Below, in pieces: positions 47,402 to 57,603 of a stretch of 64,000 nucleotides of DNA. The DNA is from Uranotaenia lowii (Eukaryota > Arthropoda > Insecta > Diptera > Culicidae). The stretch is from NCBI RefSeq assembly GCF_029784155.1, contig NC_073692.1, forward strand, positions 240,703,756 through 240,767,755, in the 5' to 3' direction. Position 1 is the first letter of the stretch. Each line of letters opens with the position of its first letter. The notes beneath the pieces are model-generated. The model saw nothing but the letters and a program-made list of their open reading frames with translations, ran no database searches and was not told where the DNA came from. The position numbers and the translations under genes were made by a program.

Positions 47402-47482
47402 CAGACCCCGTTCGATTTCGGCAACATTCGATTTTGGCAACATAAAATTTACGGGCGTGTTGCCAAAAACGAACAGGGTCTG
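47402..47482. mobile_element. 81-bp miniature relative of the preceding MITE
   Basis: CAGACCCCGTTCGATTTCGG at the left and its inverted relative at the right, both flanked by TA, with only about 40 bp between subterminal GGCAACA strings. The spacer joining it to the preceding element is itself palindromic (GTATTTG...CAAATAC), so the two lie end to end. Confidence 0.75.
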
Positions 47483-47484
47483 TA

Positions 47485-48232
47485 ACACCACTTGCATTGG
47501 TGTAGAAAATTTATTCATCGGATATTCCAATATTGAATTACTATTACGGACACATTATACGAATGCAAATTTCAACTCGCTTACTGTTGTTGCTTAACGA
47601 AAGCATTCTAATTCTGTTTCAAGGACATCTGTCTTGATGAACTATATGAATCAATCCCGAGCAAACTTTCATGGCAAAATTATAACAAATTTTGATTTTA
47701 AGCCTTGAGAGCCAAATTTGCTCTCATTTCGCTTGACATAAGGTGGTACACAGCAAAAATGGGAGTACAAATTTCCATACTTGGTTAACAAAGTGATACC
47801 TAATTAAGCTGAAACTAAGACCCTAAAAAAATCTTTTTCTTAGAGCTTGGAGAGCAAAATGATGCCGATTTCAGGCATCACAAAGTTTGCTTTGATAGCA
47901 AATTTTGACATTAAAATGCTCTCGAAACTTCGACCAAACTAAGTTTTATATGGGACTCAAAACAAGCAAAAATTGGCATCACGTTGCTAACCATGTCGCC
48001 TTCTTTTCGATATTAATACTATATTTTATTTTGCCTTTTCTTACGCAAGTATTAGTTAAGCGAGTAAAACATCCTTTCCTAAGGTAACTTATAATAAGAA
48101 TTCTTGGAAGAAATAGTGTTATACCAAAATTTGTATGAAAAAGTAAAAGAACAACCGTCTCCAGAGTGTTGAAGCGGTTCCAGGAGCGGTTGACGTTGGA
48201 CCCCCGTACTTAAAATATATAAAATAGCTTCT
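47485..48232. other. Spacer
   Basis: Contains several GAGAGC/GCTCTC and TTTGCT/AGCAAA strings around 47650-47930 that could be a worn inverted-repeat element, but I could not define ends. No gene is supported. Confidence 0.35.
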
Positions 48233-48501
48233 CCAAAAATTTGGGATCACCCCGTAGTATGGTGTAACGGCCAGAAGTTTGGGATCAGTCTTCTAAAACA
48301 TGCACTTTTATTTCATGCGTATCTCTGTTATCAAACAACGTATTGTATAACTGGTAAGCTGATTTGGAAGCTAATGAGTTGAACTTGCTTTATGGATATT
48401 TAGTTGAAAGAATTCCAATATGTAATAAGATGACTGAGAATTGGCCGATCAAAATGTTCATGTTTTTGAGAGGGGTGATCCCGAACTTTTGGCCGGCAGT
48501 G
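48233..48501. mobile_element. Relative of the fold-back MITE at 74-1254
   Basis: Left part CCAAAAATTTGGGATCACCC, right end TTTTGGCCGGCAGTG followed by TA; the internal string GTTTGGGATCAG and the CATGCA...TATCTC order also match. It is much shorter and not palindromic over its full length. The left end is degraded. Confidence 0.7.
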
Positions 48502-48509
48502 TATGTTAA

Positions 48510-48700
48510 CGTAAGGTTTTTGTAATAAAACTATCCCCACAAGTAAGGCAATTTCACATCAGTTCAAGTGATGCAAATAGATTCACGGTGTCATACTAAA
48601 ACTATTATTTTTGTAAAAATCGATTAAGACACAAGAGAGTTTAATTATTTCAGCGGAAAAGTTGTTTTGCGTCATTCAACTCCAGGCGGTATGATTGGTT
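48510..48700. repeat. Degraded relative of the TTAA palindrome arm
   Basis: AACGTAAGGTTTTTGTAATA, CAATTTCACATCAGTTC, then CACAAGAGAGTT and GTCATTCAACTCC follow the order and partial sequence of the 28.8-30.4 kb arms. Strongly diverged, so an older copy. Confidence 0.5.
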
Positions 48701-48701
48701 C

Positions 48702-49215
48702 TGGTAACATCTGATTTTGGCTTCATTCGGTTTTGGTTTTTTTTTTAAGAATAATATTACCTCATATTTTGATTTTATTGATTTATTGATTATCTAGAGC
48801 CAGCAATCTAAAAGACTAAATAGTTGTATTTTTAGCTTTCACAGGACCTATTTAGTTTTGACAATCATCATAAATACATATGACCCATTCCAGCATGACG
48901 TCACAACGTTTGCAAAACAATTCTCTGGTATATTGTACGTAAATTTTACAGTTCACATCGCACATTGGAAAAAATATACCTCTTAGTTCAGAATTTAATT
49001 CGCTACAATTTGAGATCTAAAGTACTTTTATTGAACTAATAGTTATTAAAATATTAAAAAAAAAGTGACGTCACAACGCGCCACTTTTTTCACTTTTCTT
49101 TTTGTATTTTTTTGCTCTTCTACTCGATCATATTTTTTGAAAATTTTAGAAAAGCATCGATTCATTACAACCAACAAATCACTGATTTTGGTTTTCTCAA
49201 ATGTTGATTTTAATG
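48702..49215. other. Spacer
   Basis: AT-rich with TGACGTCACAACG twice (48897 and 49067, with small differences). Nothing coding. Confidence 0.35.
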
Positions 49216-49597
49216 TACACTGTATCAAAAAATTGTCCGTACAGCACGTACCTTGAAATCCAAACAATCAAAAAGTGCACTTTTTCAGTCAATAAAAATC
49301 CTACAAATACATCATTCGCTGCAGAAACTAGTCCTTTTTGTAGATCAGTATTAAAAATGCGTATGAATTAAACCTTTAAAATAATCCAATTCATTTTGTA
49401 TAGAAAGTCCCTAAAACGACGTCAAAAAATTGTCCGTACACTGAGGCCTTTGTCAAATATTTGTCAAGTAAACAGTTATGTGTCAGCCTGTCAAACGCAG
49501 AAACGTCAGTTGAATCTCAGCAAAGACAATTTCCAGTGGTCTGAGCGATAAATACGGTAAAATGAACTTTATTTAGCATAAATCAGTAGATTTTCGT

Positions 49598-49718
49598 GTT
49601 TCCGGATGTCAACGGGTATTTTTTTCTGAGAAGCAGACATTTTCCTGTTGATTAAATCCACAAAAATTAACAAGAAAATGTCTGCTCCTCACAAAAATAC
49701 CCGTTGACATCCGGAAAC
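49598..49718. repeat. 121-nt hairpin inside the Tc1 left half
   Basis: GTTTCCGGATGTCAACGGGT at the left pairs with its inverse at the right, and the match continues through CAGACATTTTCCTGTT. The right copy of the Tc1 half lacks this extra fold, so it arose after the element doubled or only in this arm. Confidence 0.85.
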
Positions 49719-50338
49719 TGATTGTTGACCTGAAGAATGACGGTTAAAAGCTTGTCCGAAATTGCAGGTATAGTAAAACGGCCACGATCGTTGGTTCAGT
49801 ACGTCATTCAGAACTTTAAGAAGATTAACTCCCTGGAGACTACTCCAGGAAGAGGCCGCAAAATGAAGCTTACGGATCGTCACCATCGCATCATTGTCAG
49901 GGAAATCAGTCAGAATCCTTAAATCAGTGCCCCGAAACTAGCTGACAGCCTGAAGAATTTTGAATACTTACAGGTTAATCCTCAAACGGTACGGAACATA
50001 CTTCATGAGAAAAATACCGAGGTCGTGTTGCTGCTATGAATAAGAAAAAGCGGCTGGAATACGCTCACAAGTATGTCCTGGAACCGAAAGAGTTCTGGCA
50101 GAACGTCATATTCACTGACGAAAGCAAATTTAATATTTTTTGGATCTGACGGACATGTAAGAGTACGGCGTAATCTAAATACTGATCCTAGATCAGTATT
50201 TAGATTACGCCTAGATCCTAGATTAGATCCGAAAAATTTGCGACCGACAATTAAAAACGGTGGTGGCCATGAAATTGTGTGGGGTGCTTTCAGCGCAAAT
50301 GGCACCGGAAATTTGACATTCATTCACGGAGAAAAATA
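49678..50338 (+). pseudogene. Tc1 transposase pseudogene, N-terminal half
   Basis: Starts MSAPHKNTR, then frames covering KSLSEIAGIVKRPRS, QYVIQNFKKINSLE, TPGRGRKMKLTDR (the GRGR AT-hook-like linker), NPQTVRNILHE, KKRLEYAHKYV and FTDESKFNIF, which carries the first catalytic Asp. It continues through a PTIKNGG-VWGAFS-TGNLTFI region. It is broken by single-base frameshifts (near 49705 and 49743), a stop after ISQNP, and further shifts. The second Asp and the Glu are absent because the sequence switches to the inverted 5' half. Confidence 0.88.
50167..50211. repeat. 45-nt perfect palindrome within the Tc1 pseudogene
   Basis: Two 20-base arms (GGCGTAATCTAAATACTGAT and its exact inverse) around CCTAG. 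It sits between the GSDGHVRV and DPKNLRPT positions and looks like an extra insertion compared with the normal Tc1 protein. Confidence 0.9.
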
Positions 50339-50437
50339 AGTGGATTTATCAGTCATATTACGCGTCTACAGGAATATATTGTTATGATTGTTTGGTTCTT
50401 ACCCGAAAATACGATCAAACCAACCGTCAGCTTATAC

Positions 50438-50606
50438 GAGTAGTCTCCAGGGAGTTAGTCTTCTTAAAGTTCTGAAGGACATACTGAACCGACGATCGTG
50501 GCCGTTTTACTATACTTGTAATTTCAGACAAGCTTTTACCGTCATTCTTCAGGTCAATAATCAGTTTCCAGATGTCAACGGGTATTTTTTTGTGAGGAAC
50601 AGACAT
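50438..50606 (-). pseudogene. Inverted second copy of the Tc1 transposase start
   Basis: Minus strand encodes the same N-terminal region as 49678-49850: the start MSVPHK-like, then DLKNDGKSLSEI, then KRPRSSVQYVLQNFKKTNSLE. Here the GGTAAAAGC stretch is in frame, whereas the left copy has an extra T, so the two arms have accumulated separate changes. It ends where the left copy reads GAGACTACTCC. Confidence 0.85.
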
Positions 50607-51013
50607 TTTCCTGTTAATTTAATCCACAAATTGTTGAAATCTACTGATTTATGCTAAATAAAGTTCATTTTACCGTATTTATCGCTCAGACCACTGGAAA
50701 TTGTCTTTGCTGAGATTCAACTGACGTTTCTGCGTTTGACAGACTGACACATAACTGTTTACTTGACAAATATTTGACAAAGGCCTCAGTGTACGGACAA
50801 TTTTTTGACGTCGTTTTTGGGACTTTCTATACAAAATGAATTGGATTATTTTAAAGGTTTAATTCATACGCATTTTTAATACTGATCTACAAAAAGGACT
50901 AGTTTCTGCAGCGAATGATGTATTTGTAGGATTTTTATTGACTGAAAAGTGCACTTTTTGATTGTTTGGATTTCAAGGTACGTGCTGTACGGACAATTTT
51001 TTGATACAGTGTA

Positions 51014-52231
51014 TTTAAGAGCGATTCAGTTTCGTGACATCACAATGCACATGAAATAAATCAAAGTATAATCTTAAAATTAATGCTCGATTTACAAAAT
51101 ATGCTTAAAAACTAAACAAATAATGTGATTTGATGGTGAAATCGATACATTTAATCCCAAAATATTAAGGGCATTGAATCTAAAAAGCCCGTATAAGCAG
51201 ATAAGGTTTGCAACACTGCGCACATCAATTTTATTAGAAATTTATTTGTGCGATCATGTGAATATTATGTAAAAAAAAACTAAGCATTGAAATGTGTTTC
51301 TGAATCTTTTTAATGTTTATTTGCAAAGGAATGGAATAATAAATGATAATTTCAAAAGCCTTCGCTCTATTAAAAGTCAGATAATATACACTAGAGTGCC
51401 CGAATTGACCGATTACTGAAAATCTAATAAGTTGCAAGCTATAATAGGGGGATCAGACCACGGAAATAGATGACGCAATGAGCCTAAAATTTATATTGAA
51501 TTATGAAAAATTTGTTTGGAAAGAACATGAAAACCCAGTTTTGCATCAATTTCTGAAATCCATATCGGCTGATACATTTTCTTTATAGCCATTCGCAAAG
51601 CTTTCATTATGACAAATAGTTTATCCCATAGTCCCATTTCGATAATAATTATGGTAAAAAAAGATTTTGAGTTCCAAAAATAAGCTTCTGAAGGGTCAAT
51701 TACAAAAAAAAATACATGAATGATCGTTAATCGACGCTTATATACCCGTTTGTGAAGCTTAATAACTGTTGTATGAAAACTCTAATCGAAATGCGTTCTT
51801 CAAGTGAAATTTTGTCAAAATTAAATTTTTAAAACACTCAATTTAAAATAAAAATCAGTTGATAAAGACCAAAATCATTGGTGAAAAACAGTTTTTTTTT
51901 GTTCAAACATCAGGTTTGTTGCGCGGCCCCTTTTCCGTTGTATAATCTGGCCCTAATTTTGCTTGTGATCCTGTGCTAGTACCTACATATTCTAATTTGA
52001 TTATCTAATTTTGTTTTTCAGTTAAAAGTCTCTTTCGTGGAATTTCATGTGAAAACGTGGTTCGATTTGGATTTTCTAGTAACATTGTTCAGGATGGAAA
52101 TTTAATGAAGGATAGTTTTTTTAGAATAATATTATTGGAAATTCATTTTCTATGAAAGTGTTAGAAAAAGTTATCTATAAAATTCACCGTCTTGAAAGAT
52201 TCTTTGAATCTTATTGCAATTATTTCATGAA
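51014..52231. other. AT-rich spacer, nothing recognised
   Basis: No coding signal or clear repeat. Confidence 0.45.
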
Positions 52232-52233
52232 TA

Positions 52234-53184
52234 CCGTCAAACGGGGCATCATGCAAAAGCAGGATTAGATGCCACATTTGTATACCACAACACTCATTCA
52301 ATTTTTAATTCAATATACAGTAATAAAGTTATCATTGAATGATAACAAATTGATAACGACATAGTTTTTAACATCGTGAAAGTTTTTGATTCTCATAACA
52401 AATTTAAAAAATCGAGCAATAGATGTACAAATTTTTACATTTTTCGATGCCGTAAGAAACTTTACCTAGTATGACGGATTGGCTTAATGATATAACGTAC
52501 AAATTTTATATTGCTTTCATTATCCTATACCAACATTGTTGGTGTATAAATATTTTTCAGACAATTACCAATTTTTTTTAAATATTTTTTTTTATAATTC
52601 AGTTAGCTGTCTGGGGCAAAAAGCAACAAAATGCAAATCAGAACTAAATCTCATAAATCGCGTTACTATATGCTGGGATATGATTATTTCGCATTAAACG
52701 TTTATTAACATTTAAATTTCATTCATCCTAAGAATTATTTTCATGATTAAAACTAAAAGAATATTTTGTAGTATTTTTTAACCCCTAAATGTATGCAGCA
52801 AATTAACACTTTTTTCTTTAAAAATTTTGACAGAAAAAATGGAAAATTTAATTCCAACAAAACCAAAAATTACTGCAATTGATGCATTTTGCGTTATGAC
52901 ATCACAAATGTATCAAAAACTTTAAATTTTCAAACGTTTTCATTTGATTTTTCATTAATTACAGAGTTTGTTGCAACTTACTCCTTTTTCTTAGAAGGGT
53001 GAAAATCGCATGTTTTAGTAAATTTAAAAATAACTGGAAAAACCAATAATTTTTCTGACTACGTCAGTTTGGTGTCCCATCAACCTTAAAACTTTTGATG
53101 TACAAGAGGTATGACTATCTGTAAGCATTAAGATTTTAGGAGCCATTGAAGTTGAAAATTGTTGCATGTTGCCCCTGTTGACGG
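52234..53184. mobile_element. TA-type MITE of the CCGTCAA family, copy 2
   Basis: Left end CCGTCAAACGGGGCATCATG, right end in reverse complement CCGTCAACAGGGGCAACATG, both flanked by TA. It is non-coding and the better preserved copy of the pair with 33997-34888. Contains the 17-base motif at 52781-52797. Confidence 0.85.
52781..52797 (+). repeat. 17-base recurrent motif
   Basis: ACCCCTAAATGTATGCA, identical to 34504-34520. Confidence 0.85.
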
Positions 53185-53436
53185 TACTTATTTTGTTTGA
53201 ACATAATGCCAGCAAGCAAAAATAATATATTCCAAGATACTTAGCTCTTAAAATATTTCATATAAACGCCAACGGACAATCTTTTAACTAAACCTTAACA
53301 CCATCTACTGACAGAAAAGGTCAACATTTCTCGATAATTGAATTTTTCACTTGTACCCCTCGTTCCGGGGGGTTCAAATGCACTCTAATATGCTTTTATT
53401 CAAATTTGGAATACGTTTGCAAAATGTACTCTGAAC

Positions 53437-53857
53437 TAAAGCCCTACAGTAAAAGTGCGGCAGACTGAATTTCTCACCGATTCGGCAGCACTGAAAAAGC
53501 TTCTGTAATACTTCAACACTGCCAATAACGAAAACATTCGCATGACTTCTTGTTGATGTGCAACTGTGTCGCAGATTGTGAAGTTGATTTTCGTTTTGTG
53601 AATATTATTTAATTTGTTCTCCGTTATGTCAATTGTTAAAACAAAAATTAAGTGCTTCTTTCCGTTTTGCTCCAATGAATTTTCTCTGCATTCTTGATAA
53701 ATTTCAATCAAAAAATTGAAATTCACAGTCACACAGATTGCAATACCTGCCACGAATTTGAAATGGTAAAAATGGTTATGCTTGATTGGAACGACTTTTG
53801 ACAGTTCGATTGGAACTCCGCGATGACAGTCTGCCGCACTTTTATTTTAGGGCTTTA
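53437..53857. mobile_element. hAT-like MITE, 421 bp
   Basis: Left end TAAAGCCCTACAGTAAAAGT followed by GCGGCAGACTG; right end in reverse complement TAAAGCCCTAAAATAAAAGT followed by GCGGCAGACTG. CTCTGAAC lies directly outside both ends, an 8-bp target duplication. An 8-bp duplication with a TAAAG terminus fits the hAT superfamily. It is non-coding. Confidence 0.8.
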
Positions 53858-54157
53858 CTCTGAACTACTTTCGTCAATTTTTGGAGAAATGCTATGCCAC
53901 TGACTCAATTCAATTGAGAACCTGACTCGTTTTTGCGTATTCAGCTTCCTCAATTAAAAATAATAATCTTCAATTTAAACAGATAACTTATTTGTATTGC
54001 ATCTTAAAATTGCAAAGTTTTCCAGTTTAAGTGATAAATAACATAATTAAAAATTTAAAATTTAAAATTTATTTCATATCAGGAAACGCTTTTTCGCTTT
54101 TTTTCAAAACCAGCCATTTCTATAACAAAAAAGCAGAAAGTAGTGTTTTCTAACTGT
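53858..54157. other. AT-rich spacer
   Basis: Nothing recognised. Confidence 0.5.
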
Positions 54158-54170
54158 CAAATGAGATTTA
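54158..54170 (+). repeat. 13-bp target duplication of the RTE element, 3' side
   Basis: CAAATGAGATTTA, identical to 57604-57616 on the other side of the element. Confidence 0.9.
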
Positions 54171-54189
54171 CCTACCTACCTACCTACCT
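54171..54189 (-). repeat. (AGGT)n tail of the RTE element
   Basis: On the plus strand CCTA is repeated almost five times. The ORF stop codon TAG lies inside this tail, so the protein ends in residues coded by the tail. Confidence 0.9.
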
Positions 54190-55574
54190 AAGGGTCCAGC
54201 ACCGGCGCATAGGGCTGAGATAAAAGATCTCCACTGCTGGCGATCCGGAGCCAGCGTCTTCACTTGCTGCCAGCCAAGGTTCTCGTCAACTGTGCGGATT
54301 TCAGCGGCTAGACTTCGCCGCCACGAGCTTTTGGGCCTGCCTCTTCTTCGATGCCCATCTGGATTCCAGTCAAGCGCCTCTCTGCAAATCTCGTTTTCAT
54401 CTCTTCGCAGCGTGTGCCCAATCCATCTCCACTTACGTTCTCGAATCTCGATTTCTAGCGCCTTTTGATGACACCGGCGATGAAGTTCAACGTTTGAGAT
54501 CCAGTTGCCAGGCCACCAAGCGCGGATGATGTTCCGCAGGCACCGATTCACAAAAACTTGCAGTTTTCGCGTCGTCACCGCATATGTGCACCAAGTCTCA
54601 CACCCGTACAGCAATACGGATTTAACGTTTGAGTTGAAGATTCGGATCTTAGTTCGTAGAGAGATCTGGCGTGACCGCCAGATGTTTCGGAGACTCGCAA
54701 ACGCAAATCGGGCTTTTCTGATCCGGGTTTCGATGTCCTTCTTGGTACCACCATCAGGCGTAATCTGGCTACCAAGATACTGGAAGCACTCCACTGTCTC
54801 AACCTGTTGTCCAGCTACCACGAAATTGGAACGATTTCCTGTATTGATTTCCATCGACTTGGTCTTTCCGACATTGATTTTGAGACCTGCTGCCTTGGAG
54901 CTTTCGGTGAGGTCATCGAGTTTGCTCTGCATGTCTTGTTGTGTTTGGGCGAGCAAAACAATATCGTCTGCCAGGTCAAGGTCGTTCAGTTGCTCCATGG
55001 TTGAAGGATTCCACGGCAATCCTCGGTTTGGTCTACAGTCAATCGATCCAGTCAAGATCTCATCCATTACGATGAGAAAAAGTAGCGGTGATAAAATACA
55101 TCCTTGTCTCACTCCAGCAGTTACCGGGATTGGTTCGGACAAGACACCGTCGTGCAAGACCTTGCACGAAAATGCCTCGTACTGTGCTTCGATGAGATGG
55201 ACTAGTTTCTCTGGGACCCCTCGTCGTCTAAGAGCAGCCCAGATGTTTTCGTGGTTCAGTCGGTCAAATGCTTTTTCGAAATCAACGAACACCAGCAGAA
55301 GAGAGTCCTGGAATTCGTTGATTTGTTCCAGTATTATTCGTAGCGTTGTGATGTGGTCCACACATGATCGTCCGGATCGGAATCCAGCTTGTTGCCGTCG
55401 GAGTGTAGCGTCGATTTTCTCCTGGATCCTGTTCAGGATCACTTTGCAGAGTACTTTGAGGGTTGTACAGATCAAAGTTATGCCACGCCAGTTACCGCAC
55501 TCTGTTAGGTCTCCTTTCTTTGGGACCTTTACGAGGATACCCTGCATCCAGTCGGCCGGGAATGTTGCAGTATC
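54180..55574 (-). pseudogene. RTE reverse transcriptase part (after an internal stop)
   Basis: Follows a TGA at 55575-55577 that stands where RTE proteins usually have Trp (IWD), so a single TGG-to-TGA change explains it. RT motifs are all visible: CGNWRGITL, motif A FVDFEKAFDRL, motif B AGVRQGCILSPLLF, motif C LADDIVLLA, GLKINVGKTK and FQYLGSQI. The C-terminal region has KWRWIGHTLRRDENE and RRRGRPKSSWRRSL, typical of RTE. Apart from the one stop, the frame is intact to the tail. The protein would reverse transcribe the element's RNA at a nick made by the endonuclease domain. Confidence 0.92.
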
Positions 55575-57215
55575 TCAAATGTCAGCGAAAAGACGGTGCA
55601 ACATTTGTGCTGACAAGGCAGGGTCGGCTTTGAGCATTTCAGCAGGAATGCAATCGATTCCAGGCGCTTTGTTGGATTTCATGTTTTTGATTGCCGCTTC
55701 TATTTCAGCCAGCGAGGGTGCTTCCGAGTTGACGCCATTAATGCGACTTACTGTGGGCGCCTCGAGCTGCGGGTTCTGTTGGCCATTGCTATTTGTAACT
55801 CGGAAAAGTTGATCAAAATGCTCAGTCCAACGCTTGAGCTGATCTGTTCGATCTGTCAGCAGCTGACCTGCTCGGTTTTTCAGCGGCATTCTTGCATTAG
55901 TCCTTGCACCACTAAGGCGGCGAGAAATATCATATAATAATCGGATATCTCCAATGGCGGCGGCTCTTTCTCCCTCTTCGGCTAGGGAGTTTGTCCAGGC
56001 TCTCTTGTCTCGTCTACAAGCTCGTTTAACTGCCTTTTCCAGCTCCGCATATCGTAAGCGGGCGGCTGCTTTGGCTGACCCGGTACATGCCTGCTCAATT
56101 CCGACTTTCGCCTTTCTCCGATCATCGATCATCCTCCAGGTTTCATCCGACATCCATTCACTTCGTCTTCCACAAACTTTACCGAGAGTACCATGGCTCG
56201 TCGTGATAAAGGCATTCTTGATTCCACACCACTGTTCTTCGACTGTTCCGTCTGTCGGCAGCTCCGAGGCTCGGGATTCTAGCTGTTCAACGTATGCCCT
56301 TTTCACCTCTGGATTCTCCAACCGGCGGACGTCGTATCGACACCCGACCTTCTCCTCGCGCCGTTGGACACGCGCAACTCTTAGTCGTATCTCGCCAAGG
56401 ACGAGGTGATGGTCAGATGCAATGTCTGCGCTTCGCTTGTTGCGGACATCAAGAAGGCTCCTTCTCCATTTTCGGCTGATGCAGATGTGGTCAATTTGAT
56501 TTTCTGTTCGGCCATCTCGGGATACCCAAGTGACCTTATGTGCTGGTCGATGGGGGAAGAGCGATCCACCGATCACCATGTTGTTGTTGCCACAAAATTC
56601 TACAAACAGCTCTCCGTTTTCGCTCATCTGTCCTAGGCCATGGCGCCCCATGATGCGCTCAAGGTCCTGATTATCGGAGCCAATCTTTGCGTTGAAGTCG
56701 CCTAAGTGGATTTGAATGTCACCCTTCGGAATTCTCTCAACCACGCTGTTCAATTGACTGTAAAACTGCTCTTTCTCCTGCAAATCGGCAACGTCAGTTG
56801 GCGCATAACACTGGACCATTGTAAGGTTTCTAACCCGTGTTCTGAATCTGGCTACGATTATTCTTTCGTTTATCGGTTCCCATCTTATGAGGGCCGCATG
56901 GGCCTGCGGGCTTAACAGGAAACCAACTCCTCGTTCCCGAGTAGCATGTTCTCCTCGTATGCCAGAGTAAAGCAGTACTTGCCCGGACTGTGTCTTGTGT
57001 TCTCCAGTGTTAGGCCAACGGACTTCGCTCAGTCCCAATATCTCTAGCTTGAGGCGGCTAGCTTCTTTAGCAAGTTGAGCCAGCTTTCCTGGCTGGGCAA
57101 GGGTCAAAACATTCCAAGTTCCAATTCTAGTCCGTGTTTTCATGCTAAAAGTCGTTGCCAAAGTTCCAAATCGGTTATTTCTTCTCTCAGTTTCTGTAAC
57201 AATACAAGATATCAA
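55575..57215 (-). CDS. RTE apurinic-like endonuclease and linker
   Basis: The probable natural start is the Met of MKTRTRIGTWNVLTL at 57143; the frame is open 24 codons further upstream. The endonuclease/exonuclease/phosphatase fold has its catalytic residues: Asn in TWNV, Glu in SEVRW, Tyr in QCYAPTD, Asp and Asn in GDFNAKIG, Asp in QIDHI and the final Asp-His in SDHHLV. After it comes a linker rich in Arg and Lys that leads to NKAPGIDCIPAEMLK at the start of the RT domain. It ends at the premature TGA. The domain would nick target DNA. Fragments of this type are often annotated in insects as craniofacial development protein 2-like. Confidence 0.92.
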   Translation of the reverse strand: MISCIVTETERRNNRFGTLATTFSMKTRTRIGTWNVLTLAQPGKLAQLAKEASRLKLEILGLSEVRWPNTGEHKTQSGQVLLYSGIRGEHATRERGVGFLLSPQAHAALIRWEPINERIIVARFRTRVRNLTMVQCYAPTDVADLQEKEQFYSQLNSVVERIPKGDIQIHLGDFNAKIGSDNQDLERIMGRHGLGQMSENGELFVEFCGNNNMVIGGSLFPHRPAHKVTWVSRDGRTENQIDHICISRKWRRSLLDVRNKRSADIASDHHLVLGEIRLRVARVQRREEKVGCRYDVRRLENPEVKRAYVEQLESRASELPTDGTVEEQWCGIKNAFITTSHGTLGKVCGRRSEWMSDETWRMIDDRRKAKVGIEQACTGSAKAAARLRYAELEKAVKRACRRDKRAWTNSLAEEGERAAAIGDIRLLYDISRRLSGARTNARMPLKNRAGQLLTDRTDQLKRWTEHFDQLFRVTNSNGQQNPQLEAPTVSRINGVNSEAPSLAEIEAAIKNMKSNKAPGIDCIPAEMLKADPALSAQMLHRLFADI

Positions 57216-57603
57216 GAGCAGTAGGTTGTTAGTCTAAAGTCCCTATCCCGCGATGGGGCTGCCATCTTGGACTTAGCTGGCGGGAGCCGCATTTCATAAA
57301 TTCAGCCGCTTGCTGCAAAACAGACGCTGTTTGAGCCGCCCCTGACCTGGAGAACAGACGCTCGGTTGTTGTTGCACGCCGCCCCTGACATGGGGAACAG
57401 ACGCGTGCGACCACCTTCTCAGTCTGCATGCGACCAAAGCATCCACCGGGGTTGGGTACCCGATCTCCGCTTAGGTTACTCGCACCCCAGCCGGCACCAC
57501 GGGGAGGTAGAGATAGGAGTTGTGAATAAGAGGTGATATGACCACTATGGGGTCTCGTGTTGCACATTATCCACCGTTTACCAGCCAAATGAGCCAAATG
57601 AGC
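57216..57603 (-). other. RTE 5' untranslated region
   Basis: GC-rich, non-coding, with two imperfect copies of a CTGTTCTCC/CCC-AGGTCAGGGGCGGC unit (57344-57403) on the minus strand. Such tandem units at the 5' end may act in promoting transcription, but this is an inference. Confidence 0.65.

Larger units (their letters stand above)
49218..51011. mobile_element. Double-ended Tc1 element (two 5' halves head to head)
   Basis: Both ends read CACTGTATCAAAAAATTGTC inward and both are flanked by TA. Inverted similarity is not limited to the ends: the left 630 bp, including the start of a transposase gene, recur in inverted form at the right end. The result is a fold-back element with two copies of the 5' side and no 3' side. 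Intact Tc1 elements encode a cut-and-paste DD34E transposase; this one has only the front half. Confidence 0.85.
54171..57603 (-). mobile_element. RTE-clade non-LTR retrotransposon, near complete
   Basis: About 3.4 kb on the minus strand: GC-rich 5' untranslated region, one ORF with endonuclease and reverse transcriptase, and a very short 3' end made of (AGGT)n. The short repeat tail, absence of poly(A), 3.3-3.5 kb length and single long ORF are RTE traits. A 13-bp target duplication flanks it. At the 5' junction AGCCAAATG is repeated three times before the target copy. Confidence 0.93.

Noticed and set aside
54505..55812. 435-codon plus-strand open frame opposite the reverse transcriptase
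   Set aside because: Antisense shadow of the RTE ORF; its product has no motif and the real motifs are on the minus strand.
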